Shown: positions 23,914 to 31,856 of the stretch, one piece after another
Numbering within the stretch: the first letter of the stretch is position 1
How the letters are laid out: every line of letters starts with the position of its first letter
Source of the DNA: JBBDWK01 sp040902885
GTDB lineage: Bacteria > Acidobacteriota > Terriglobia > Bryobacterales > Bryobacteraceae
Length of the DNA: 64,000 nucleotides
Reading direction: 5' to 3'
Assembly: GCA_040902885.1 (NCBI GenBank)
Contig: JBBDWK010000052.1
Coordinates: 1 to 64,000 of the forward strand
Program-made: the position numbers and the translations under genes
The notes under the pieces: model-generated
What the model was told of the DNA's origin: nothing
What the model saw: the letters and a program-made list of their open reading frames with translations, nothing else
Database searches by the model: none

Positions 23914-26511
23914 TCACCTCAGATACAGAAACTCGTTCAAGTTCAGCAGGACGTGCGTCAGACCGGTCAGGGAGTTTTCGTTCAGAAAGACCTGCGCGGC
24001 CTGCCTTTCCTCCGCGCTGGGCGGACGGCTCAGCGCTATCCCGTAAGCGGTCTCGATCTGCTTATCGCGATCGTCCCCCGCCGTTTCCTTCACCCGGTCC
24101 GCGAACAGGCCGGCCTGCTTCAAGACGAACTCGTTGTTCATTAGCGTGAGCGCCTGGGTCGGCACTGTGGAGACATTGCGTCCGCCGCAACTCGTGTTCT
24201 GGTCCGGCAGATCGAAGACCTCGAAGAACGGATAGGGCAGGCCGCGCTTTCGATAGACGTACACGCTGCGCCGCCAAACCTTGGGCCCGTCCTCTTCGCG
24301 CTCCCAAATGCCGTGCTTCATGGATGCCAGTATTTCGGGCTGCAGCTCGGGGAACACGGACGGTCCGCCGAACTCGCGATTGAGCCCGCCGCTGACCGCC
24401 AGGATGGCATCGCGGACAATCTCCGCTTCCAGCCGCTGAATCCGGTAGCGCCATAGGTAGTGGTTGTCGGGATCTTTGCGCAGACTCTCGGCATCGGCGA
24501 ACTGCGACGACATCTTGTAAGCCTGCGAGGTCATCAGCAGGCGGTGCATCTGCTTGACGCTCCAGCCGCGATTCATGAACTCGACCGCCAGCCAGTCGAG
24601 CAACTCGGGATGGCTGGGCGTGTCGCCCATCTTGCCGAAATTATCCAGCGTGGAGACGATGCCGCCCCCGAAGTGATGATGCCAGATGCGGTTCACGAAC
24701 ACACGCGCGGTCAGAGGATTGTCCGGGTGCGTGATCCATGCCGCAAGCGCGCGCCGCCGCCCCGACGTACGCCCGTGCGATGGCGGCCGTTCCACGGGCA
24801 AACTTTCCACGGAGGCCGCGGTGACAAATCCGGGTTCCATGAGCGACCCGCGGCTCTCGATATCGCCGCTGTGCAGAAAGTAGGAGGGCGGCGGCTCGTA
24901 ACGGCCCGGCCCTCGAAAAAGGAAGCTTCCTTCCACGGCCTCGCGCTTCACGCCCTTGCCGGGAGCGGGCTCATCCCCGGGGCCGTCGGGAGCAAAGCGA
25001 TAATCGCCGTCCGTGATGCCCATCGCGACCGGCAGCGGCTTGGGACGCTCCGCTTCAATCCTCTTGATCTCCTGGTTGAGGTCGCGCCGCATCTCCAGAT
25101 CCGGCAGCGTCATGGCGCGCTCGATCTCGTCCGCCGATACGGCGGTGGTACGGATGATTTGATTGGCCAGCAAGACCTGGCCGGGCGTGCGCTTCTCTTC
25201 GGGCGTGAAGATGGCCTCCTGGATGTGGGCCGGCCACTTTTTGAACTTATCCTGTTGCAGACGTTCCCGATACGGCTGGTCGAGCTCGCTGATCTTCTCG
25301 CGCAGAGGTTTAAGCTGCGCTTCGATCTCCTCAATCTTCCGATCATGGGCCTCGGCCGCTTCGGGGGAGGTCAGAGGATGGTCCACCTCGACATAGCCGA
25401 ACAGCGCGGCCTGCATCCGGTAATAGTCCTTCTGCGGGATCGGGTCGAACTTGTGGTTGTGGCAGCGCGCGCACTGCACCGTCAGGCCGAGAAGTCCGCG
25501 CCCGATGGTGGCTATCATGTCGTCCAGGTACTCGAACCGGAACTGCGGATTGTCCTTTTCCCGGAAGCCCACCTTGGCGTAATTGCGAAGGAAGGCGGTG
25601 GCGATCAGCGTGTCGTGCGTCACCCAGTCCAGCTCGTCGCCCGCGATCTGCTCCTGGATAAAAAGGTTGAATGGCGTGTCGCGATTGAACGAACGAATCA
25701 CATAATCGCGATAGCGCCAGGCGTTGGGCCGGGTGAAGTCGTGTTCAAAGCCGTTGGAATCGGCGTAGCGGGCCACGTCCAGCCAGTGACGGCCCCATCG
25801 CTCGCCGTAAGCGGGAGAAGCCAGCAGGCGCTCGATGAGGTTCTCCCAGGCATAGGGCGACTTGTCTTCCAGAAACTCGTCAACCTCGACCGGCGTGGGC
25901 GGCAAGCCGGCGAGGTCCATGTACGCGCGCCGCAGCAGGGTGCGTTTATCGGCCGCGGGAGCGGGCTTCAGCCCTTTGTCTTTCAAAGTCTCGAGGAGGA
26001 AAGCATCCACCGGATGCGGCGCCAGGGGCGGAACGGGATGCCGCAACGGCTTCTGAAACGCCCAGTATTTGCGCGCTTCCGGAGGAATCTCCGTCTCTTC
26101 GAGCTTGGCCAGTTGCGCCGCGGCATCCTCGGCGGAGGCTTTGATCTCTCCTTCGAATGGAGCGCCGGCGGCAATCCAGCGCTGGATGGCCGCAATCTGC
26201 TCCGCCGACAACTTGCCGTCCATGGGCATTGTAGGCTTCTCGTGCCCGGAGACCATTCGATATAACTTGCTCTCCTCCGGTTTTCCGGGAACGATCACGG
26301 CGCCGTGTTCGCCGCCCTTCATGGCGGACTCGCGCGTGCGCAGGTCGAGCTTGGCGAGTTGGACGGCCGCGCCATGACACTTCAGACAGTTGTTCTGAAG
26401 AATCGGTTGAATGTCCTTGGAGAAGGAGACCGGGGCGTCGGCAGCCAGACTCGAAGAGGCCAGAACGGAGGCAGCGAGCGTGAGCGCCGCCAAGGCAGAT
26501 CGCAATCTCAT
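23914..26511 (-). CDS. PSCyt1-DUF1549-DUF1553 protein (planctomycete-type cytochrome)
   Basis: An 865-aa exported protein. After the signal peptide (LAALTLAASVLASSSLAA) comes a cytochrome-c-like PSCyt1 domain with NNCLKCHG, a DUF1549 domain (GRHWLDVARYADSNGFEHD) containing the second heme-like motif VQCARCHNHKFDPIPQKDYY, a helical linker (AQLKPLREKISELDQ), and DUF1553 (NPLTARVFVNRIWHHHFG, LLDWLAVEFMNRGWSVKQMHRLLMTSQAYKMSS). The start is ATG at 26511, with a TATAAT 23 bases upstream. Forms a two-gene operon with DUF1501. Function unknown in detail; it probably works with the DUF1501 partner in the periplasm. Confidence 0.92.
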   Translation of the reverse strand: MRLRSALAALTLAASVLASSSLAADAPVSFSKDIQPILQNNCLKCHGAAVQLAKLDLRTRESAMKGGEHGAVIVPGKPEESKLYRMVSGHEKPTMPMDGKLSAEQIAAIQRWIAAGAPFEGEIKASAEDAAAQLAKLEETEIPPEARKYWAFQKPLRHPVPPLAPHPVDAFLLETLKDKGLKPAPAADKRTLLRRAYMDLAGLPPTPVEVDEFLEDKSPYAWENLIERLLASPAYGERWGRHWLDVARYADSNGFEHDFTRPNAWRYRDYVIRSFNRDTPFNLFIQEQIAGDELDWVTHDTLIATAFLRNYAKVGFREKDNPQFRFEYLDDMIATIGRGLLGLTVQCARCHNHKFDPIPQKDYYRMQAALFGYVEVDHPLTSPEAAEAHDRKIEEIEAQLKPLREKISELDQPYRERLQQDKFKKWPAHIQEAIFTPEEKRTPGQVLLANQIIRTTAVSADEIERAMTLPDLEMRRDLNQEIKRIEAERPKPLPVAMGITDGDYRFAPDGPGDEPAPGKGVKREAVEGSFLFRGPGRYEPPPSYFLHSGDIESRGSLMEPGFVTAASVESLPVERPPSHGRTSGRRRALAAWITHPDNPLTARVFVNRIWHHHFGGGIVSTLDNFGKMGDTPSHPELLDWLAVEFMNRGWSVKQMHRLLMTSQAYKMSSQFADAESLRKDPDNHYLWRYRIQRLEAEIVRDAILAVSGGLNREFGGPSVFPELQPEILASMKHGIWEREEDGPKVWRRSVYVYRKRGLPYPFFEVFDLPDQNTSCGGRNVSTVPTQALTLMNNEFVLKQAGLFADRVKETAGDDRDKQIETAYGIALSRPPSAEERQAAQVFLNENSLTGLTHVLLNLNEFLYLR

Positions 26512-26534
26512 TGACCGTCCGGACCTTTCGGGCA

Positions 26535-26540
26535 ATTATA
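26535..26540 (-). promoter_or_regulatory. TATAAT -10 element for the DUF1549/DUF1501 operon
   Basis: A perfect TATAAT lies 23 bases upstream of the ATG at 26511. It falls in the short gap after the histidine kinase stop, so the DUF operon can be transcribed separately from the efflux cluster. No strong -35. Confidence 0.4.
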
Positions 26541-26576
26541 TCAGAATACTTCGGGGCGATTTCGTCGGTCCGCTTC

Positions 26577-27893
26577 TCACAGCGGCAATCGCAGCTTCGC
26601 CTCGCACCCTCCCCCAGGCCGGTTCTCCAGCGTCAGGGAGCCTTCATGCGCTTCGGCGATCTGGCGGCTCAGAACCAGACCGATGCCCGATCCGCCGGGT
26701 TTCGTCGTAAAGAACGGCACGAAGAGGTTAGCCGTGTTCGAAAGGCCAGGCCCGTCGTCCTCCACGCTGATCTCCACGTAAGCGGCATTCTTGCGCCAGC
26801 GAACCTGGACGCCGTTCTCCGAGCCGTTTCCCATGGTCGCCTCAACGGCGTTGTGCAGCAGGTTGATGAGGAGCTGCTCGAGCTGATCCCGATCGCCATG
26901 GATGATGAGGCCGGGTCCGGGAAGCAGCACGATCGGGAGCCGCGTCTCGAGCGCGGCCACCCGCTGAATCCACGGTCCGACTTCGAGCGGCGCGAGCTTC
27001 GGCTGCGGCAGACGGGCCAGTCGCGCATAGGCGCCGGTAAAGCGGCTTAGCGCTTCCGAACGCGCGGCGATGATGGCCAAGCCGCGCTGCATGTCGTCGT
27101 ACCAGTCCGCCGGCCTTGGCTCTCGCGTCAGCAAGTGCTCCAGACTGCCGGCGATGGACTTGATGGGCGCCAGAGAGTTGTTCAACTCGTGGCCCAGCAC
27201 CCGCACCAGCCGCTGCCACGCCTGAAACTCCTCTTCACGAAGCGGGCGCGTGAGATCGGAAACCACCAGCAGTTGATGAGGCAGTCCCTTCTCCCGGAAA
27301 GCGCTGCGGCGGATGCCCCAGCGTCCCGCGCCGCCCGGAAAAGACATCTGCAGGGTGCGCGTAGCACCGCCTTCCAGACATGCGGCAAGACCCAAGTCGG
27401 CGGCATTGCGCCCCAGCAGCCGCTCGGCGGGCTGGACGAGAAGACGTTCTCCCGCGCGATTCACCAGCTTCAGCCGGCCGGTCGCGTCAAAAGCAAAAAC
27501 GGCCACCTCGATCTCCGCCATCACAGCCCGCAGCAGCGTGGTCGCTTCGAGCGCGCCCAGCCGCTGCTCGCGCAATGTGGCGCCCAGCGCGTTCACCTCC
27601 AGCATCACTTCGCCCAGCGTATCGCCATAGCGGGCGTGGCGGCCGCGGATCGAGTAATCCCCTTCGCGCAACGCCGCCAGCAGGTTGGAGAGAGTCTGCA
27701 GCGGAAAGATCACGCGCTCCTTGAGCGAGAGGGCGAAGCCCAGCCAGGCGCAGACGATAATCAGACCGAGCGTCCATTGTGCGCGCGCCGAATAGTCTCC
27801 GTACCACAGCAGCAGCAGCGCGATGACCGACCCCGGCAAGCCGCAGAGTATGGCCGTCCAGAAGATACGCCGGTCGTAGGTCGCTCGCTTCAT
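26577..27893 (-). CDS. NtrY-like membrane sensor histidine kinase
   Basis: A 438-aa kinase. Two membrane helices (about 10-32 and 38-56) are followed by a HAMP-like segment (PLQTLSNLLAALREGDYSIRGR), a PAS-like domain (VMAEIEVAVFAFDATGRLKLVNRAGERLL), the dimerisation/phosphoacceptor region VRVLGHELNNSLAPIKSIAG with His, and the ATPase domain with LINLLHNAVEATMG (N box), EDDGPGLSN (G1), FVPFFTTKPGGSGIGLVLSRQIAEAHEGSL (F and G2 boxes). It is preceded by its response regulator (15-base gap), forming an NtrY/NtrX-like pair. Signal unknown; probably envelope stress or efflux substrate. Confidence 0.92.
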   Translation of the reverse strand: MKRATYDRRIFWTAILCGLPGSVIALLLLWYGDYSARAQWTLGLIIVCAWLGFALSLKERVIFPLQTLSNLLAALREGDYSIRGRHARYGDTLGEVMLEVNALGATLREQRLGALEATTLLRAVMAEIEVAVFAFDATGRLKLVNRAGERLLVQPAERLLGRNAADLGLAACLEGGATRTLQMSFPGGAGRWGIRRSAFREKGLPHQLLVVSDLTRPLREEEFQAWQRLVRVLGHELNNSLAPIKSIAGSLEHLLTREPRPADWYDDMQRGLAIIAARSEALSRFTGAYARLARLPQPKLAPLEVGPWIQRVAALETRLPIVLLPGPGLIIHGDRDQLEQLLINLLHNAVEATMGNGSENGVQVRWRKNAAYVEISVEDDGPGLSNTANLFVPFFTTKPGGSGIGLVLSRQIAEAHEGSLTLENRPGGGCEAKLRLPL

Positions 27894-27908
27894 CGGACCC
27901 GATTTCCG

Positions 27909-29276
27909 TCACAGGCCGTAGCGTTGCAGACGGCGGTATAACGCGCTGCGGCTCAAGCCGAGGACCTTCGCGGCCTGACTCACGTTGTTGTCATAGCGCG
28001 CCAAGGTCTTCTTGATGAGGAAGCACTCCACTTCTTCCAAGCTCATGTCCTCCAGACGCATGGGACCCTCGCTGCCCCGGCGCAGCCCGAGATCGGCCGC
28101 CCGGATCTGCGTCCCTTGCGTCATGAGAACGGCCCGCTCAATGGAGTGGTTCAGCTCGCGCACGTTGCCCGGCCAGCGATGTTCCAGCAGCGCCTGCATG
28201 GCCGCCGGCTCAAACCCCGTGAAGTGACGGCGGTAGCGCTGGGCGTGCTGCCCGAGAAAGTGCGCCGCCAGAACCGGAATGTCCTCGCGGCGGTCGCGCA
28301 GCGGCGGCAGATGGATCTCGACCGTATTGAGGCGAAAGAGCAGGTCCTGGCGAAAGCGGCCCTGGCCCACTTCGGCGTTCAGGTCCGCGTTGCTGGCCGA
28401 GATCACGCGCACATCCACGCGCCGCGTGCGCGAGGAGCCGACGCGCTCCATCTCGCCGCTCTCGAGCACGCGCAGTAGCCGCGCCTGCTGATTCAGCGGC
28501 ACGTTCGCAATTTCATCCAGAAACAGCGTGCCGCCGTCGGCCAACTCGAATCGGCCCACGCGGTCCGCGCGGGCGTCCGTGAATGCGCCCTTCACGTGGC
28601 CGAACAACTCGCTCTCGAAGACGCCTTCGGCAAGCCCGCCGGTATTTACGGTCACCATGGCGCGCGAGCAGCGCGCCGATACCCCGTGCAGGGACTGCGC
28701 CACCACCTCCTTGCCGGTGCCCGGTTCGCCCGAGATGAGCACGTTGGCGTCCGACGGCCCGACATTGGCGATGAGCTGCAGCACGGGCCGCATGGCGGCG
28801 GACTCGGCCAGCAGCCGGGGACGGCCATCATTGCGCAGCAGCCGGTTCTCCGCTTCCAGGCGCTGTCCTTTGCGCAGCGCGCGACCTAGCTCAATCTGCG
28901 TGCGGATCACAGTCATCAGGCGAGCGTTGTCCCAAGGCTTCTGGATAAAGTCCCGCGCGCCCCGGCGCATGGCTTCCACCGCCACTTCCACGCTGCCCCA
29001 TGCCGTCATTACGACGATAGGCAGATCGGAATCGAGGGTCTGAATGCGTTTCAGCAGATCCAGGCCCTCGCGGCCCGAAGTGGTGTCCCGCGCGTAATTC
29101 AGGTCCATCACGACAACGTCGAAATCCTGCGATTCCAGGGCGGCGACGATGGCCGCGGGCGAGGAGGCGGTGTCAATCTGGTATCCGTCGCTCTTCAGAA
29201 GCAGCCGCAGCGCTTCGATGACGTCCATCTGGTCGTCGGCGATCAGGACACGGGGAGCGGTCGAGTTATTCTTCAT
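27909..29276 (-). CDS. Sigma-54 response regulator (NtrC family)
   Basis: A 455-aa activator. Receiver domain (about 1-125) with the phospho-Asp in VVVMDLNYARD. AAA+ domain with Walker A GEPGTGKE, the sigma-54 contact loop ESELFGHVKGAFTDA (the usual GAFTGA has Asp in position 5), Walker B GGTLFLDEI and the arginine-finger region FRQDLLFRLN. C-terminal Fis-type helix-turn-helix QAAKVLGLSRSALYRRLQRYGL. It activates transcription by remodelling sigma-54 polymerase. A RBS-like AGCAGGA touches the ATG. A perfect sigma-54 promoter core lies at 41319-41334 before the first gene of the cluster, its likely target. Confidence 0.94.
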   Translation of the reverse strand: MKNNSTAPRVLIADDQMDVIEALRLLLKSDGYQIDTASSPAAIVAALESQDFDVVVMDLNYARDTTSGREGLDLLKRIQTLDSDLPIVVMTAWGSVEVAVEAMRRGARDFIQKPWDNARLMTVIRTQIELGRALRKGQRLEAENRLLRNDGRPRLLAESAAMRPVLQLIANVGPSDANVLISGEPGTGKEVVAQSLHGVSARCSRAMVTVNTGGLAEGVFESELFGHVKGAFTDARADRVGRFELADGGTLFLDEIANVPLNQQARLLRVLESGEMERVGSSRTRRVDVRVISASNADLNAEVGQGRFRQDLLFRLNTVEIHLPPLRDRREDIPVLAAHFLGQHAQRYRRHFTGFEPAAMQALLEHRWPGNVRELNHSIERAVLMTQGTQIRAADLGLRRGSEGPMRLEDMSLEEVECFLIKKTLARYDNNVSQAAKVLGLSRSALYRRLQRYGL

Positions 29277-29297
29277 TCCTGCTGCAATTCTTCACAA

Positions 29298-29367
29298 CCG
29301 CTCCCTGTGGTCGCGGCTCGGAAACCGCGAGCCGAAACCGTTGCTGAGCCGCGACCAGAGGGAGCGG
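29298..29367. repeat. Palindromic repeat, family A (copy 2)
   Basis: The 22-base arms 29298-29319 and 29346-29367 are inverted copies with one mismatch (CCGCTCCCTgTGGTCGCGGCTC and its complement), with a 26-base loop that contains a further GAGCC. It lies in the 131-base gap between the last permease gene and the response-regulator gene, so the transcript would fold into a strong hairpin there. It may lower or stabilise expression of the two-component genes relative to the transporter genes. Confidence 0.8.
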
Positions 29368-29407
29368 ATCGCTGGAGGCCACACTACTATTCTCCAACAC
29401 GCGCCTC

Positions 29408-31855
29408 CTATTCGTACCTCAGAGCCGTCACTGGATCGATGCGCGTGGCACGGCGCGCGGGCAGCAGGCAGGCCGCGAGTGCGACGATGAGCAACAAGAG
29501 CGGCACGGCGGCGTAGGTCACGGGGTCGAGCGCGCCGACGCCGTAGAGCAGAGTGCGGATGACGCCGGCGGAGGCGAACGATCCGGCGAGGCCGAGCACC
29601 AGTCCGGCGCCTACCGGTAGCAATCCCTGCCGTACCACCATGCCGCGGACTTGCCCGGATTCCGCGCCCAGCGCGATGCGGATTCCAATCTCATTGGTGC
29701 GCCGGCCGACGGCGTAAGACACCACACCATAGATGCCCAGAGAAGCCAGCAGCAGGGCGACGAAGGCAAAGGCCGCGAGCAGCAGCATCTGGAAGCGGCG
29801 CGGCGCAACCGACTCGGCGATCACGCTCTCCATGGTGCGAATCTCCGGAACCGGAATCTGCGAGTCGACAGACCAGATGGCGCGGCGGATCTCCCCCGCA
29901 AGTGGGATTGGGTCCATGGCAGTCTTTACGGCGAGCGACATCGAGGTCGGCGTCCGCTGCCAGAGCGGGAAGTAAGCGATCATTCCGGGTTCCTGAGTCA
30001 GCGAAGCGACGTGTACCGCGCCGACCACCCCAACCACACGAGCATAGGGAGGTTTGTAGAACTCGGGAACCTCGCGCAGCTCGCGTTCGAGCGGGCTCTG
30101 GCCCGGCCACAGCCTCTCGGCCAGGTTCTCCGTAATCACCACCGCCCGCCGGTCGCCGTCCGCCGCCTCTGAGAAGATGCGGCCCTCGCGAAGCGGAATA
30201 CCAAGCGTCCGGAAGTATTCCGAGTCGACTGTCCGGTAGTTCACGATGGGTTGTTCGGTGATGGGTGGAGCCGGCCGGTCTCCCGCCGACACCGGACTCA
30301 TGTTGTCCTCGGACGTAACGGGAAGATCGGAAATCCAGCCGACGGAGTTCACACCGGAAATCGCCCGGATACGCTCCGCCACCTCCCGATAGAAGACGAG
30401 GCGCTGGCTTCGCTCGCGGTACTTGTTGAACGGCAGCGACACGCCGGCCGAGATTACGTTCCGCTCCTCGAATCCGCGATCCACCTGCAATATGTGAGAG
30501 AAGCTGCGCAGCAACAGTCCCGCGCCGAGCAGCAGCATCACGCTCAGCGCCACTTCGGCCACCACCAGGAGTTGGCGCAAACGTCCGCCGCGCGGGCCAT
30601 CCGTACTGCCCCGGCCGGCGGACTGCAACGCCTCCTGCGGGTCGGCGGCTGCCGCGCGCCACGCGGGCAGTATACCAAAGAGCGCGCCGCACGCGATGCT
30701 CACGCCGGATGCGAACAGCAGCACTTGCCAATCCATGCGCACGTCGTCCAGACGCGGCAGCCCGATGGGCGCGTGCGCTACCGCCAGGTCGATGAGCCAC
30801 TGTGCCGCCAGCATGCCTATCGCTCCGCCTACCAGCGCAAGCAGCATACTTTCCGCCAGAAGCTGGCCCATCAGGTGGCCGAGGCGCGCGCCCAGGGCGG
30901 AGCGAATGGCCAGCTCCCGCCGCATGGCGTTCGCGCGGGCCAGCATGAGGTTGGCGAGATTGATGCAACCGATGAGGAGCACGAAGCCCGTTGCGCCGAG
31001 TAGAAGCAACAGCCCGCGGCGCACATCCCGAACCGTCATATCGTGAAGAGGCTGCACCAGCGGCCGCATCTCGATTGGCTGGGAGAAATTCTTGGCAATC
31101 TCGTTCTCCATGGCGCTCAACTCCGTCAGGACCTGGGCCTGGGTGACTCCCGGCCGCAGCCGGCCGATGATGGCGTAGTTCATACGCCCAAAGGCCATTG
31201 CCAATTCCTCTTTGCTGAAGGCTAGGGGCCTCCAGAACTCCGCGCGCCTGGGGGAAATCGAGAGGTCGCCCGCCTTCATGCCGGGAAGGAACCGGAACCC
31301 GGGAGGCATCACGCCGACGACTTCAAAAGGCTGGTTATCGAGCAGGATCTTTCGGCCGATGACGCCAGGGTCGCCGCTGAAGCGCCGCCGCCACAGGCCG
31401 TCGCTAAGAATCACGACACGGTCTTTTCCTTCCGCGTCCTCCTCGTCCCTGAAATCGCGGCCGATGCGCGGCCTCACGCCGAGCGTCCGGAACAGGTTTG
31501 CCGACATCCGCACTCCATCCAGCCGCTCCGGCTCTCCGTCGCCGGTGAGCGTGGCCGCGAAGCCGCGCAGCGCCGAGACGCTTTCCAGAGACTTGGCATC
31601 CTTCCGCCATACGTTGAAATGCCATGCGTTCACGGGCAAGGCCGGGAGGCGCTGCGCGAGCTTCGGAATATGCAGCAGGATGGTGTACAGCCGCTCGGGC
31701 TCGTGGTACGCGAGCGGCTTGAGCAGGATGGCATTCACCAGGCTGAACATGGCCGTTGTTCCGCCGATGCCGAGAGCGAGCGTGGCGAGAGCGATTCCGG
31801 TGAAACCGGGCGCGGCGCGGAATCGTCGCAAGGCTTGAGAGAAGTTGCTCAACAT
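29408..31855 (-). CDS. ADOP permease 4 of the efflux cluster (tandem duplicate)
   Basis: An 815-aa MacB/FtsX permease with the duplicated layout: helix (TGIALATLALGIGGTTAMFSLVNAILL), periplasmic MacB domain, FtsX block around 270-400 (LLLLLGATGFVLLIGCINLANLML), second helix (LLVVAEVALSVMLLLGAGLLL), second periplasmic domain and final FtsX block ending ATRIDPVTALRYE. It is nearly identical over long stretches to the gene immediately upstream (only about six differences in the first 84 residues). The start is 1 base after the upstream stop (TGACATG). Supplied with energy by the ABC ATPase at 39333. Confidence 0.92.
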   Translation of the reverse strand: MLSNFSQALRRFRAAPGFTGIALATLALGIGGTTAMFSLVNAILLKPLAYHEPERLYTILLHIPKLAQRLPALPVNAWHFNVWRKDAKSLESVSALRGFAATLTGDGEPERLDGVRMSANLFRTLGVRPRIGRDFRDEEDAEGKDRVVILSDGLWRRRFSGDPGVIGRKILLDNQPFEVVGVMPPGFRFLPGMKAGDLSISPRRAEFWRPLAFSKEELAMAFGRMNYAIIGRLRPGVTQAQVLTELSAMENEIAKNFSQPIEMRPLVQPLHDMTVRDVRRGLLLLLGATGFVLLIGCINLANLMLARANAMRRELAIRSALGARLGHLMGQLLAESMLLALVGGAIGMLAAQWLIDLAVAHAPIGLPRLDDVRMDWQVLLFASGVSIACGALFGILPAWRAAAADPQEALQSAGRGSTDGPRGGRLRQLLVVAEVALSVMLLLGAGLLLRSFSHILQVDRGFEERNVISAGVSLPFNKYRERSQRLVFYREVAERIRAISGVNSVGWISDLPVTSEDNMSPVSAGDRPAPPITEQPIVNYRTVDSEYFRTLGIPLREGRIFSEAADGDRRAVVITENLAERLWPGQSPLERELREVPEFYKPPYARVVGVVGAVHVASLTQEPGMIAYFPLWQRTPTSMSLAVKTAMDPIPLAGEIRRAIWSVDSQIPVPEIRTMESVIAESVAPRRFQMLLLAAFAFVALLLASLGIYGVVSYAVGRRTNEIGIRIALGAESGQVRGMVVRQGLLPVGAGLVLGLAGSFASAGVIRTLLYGVGALDPVTYAAVPLLLLIVALAACLLPARRATRIDPVTALRYE

Positions 31856-31856
31856 G

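Noticed and set aside
24460..26265. 600-codon plus-strand open frame
   Set aside because: Antisense shadow of the DUF1549/DUF1553 gene, which has clear domains; caused by high GC.
29298..29367. Palindrome as an intrinsic terminator
   Set aside because: No run of T follows the stem on either strand; a REP-like element is a better description.
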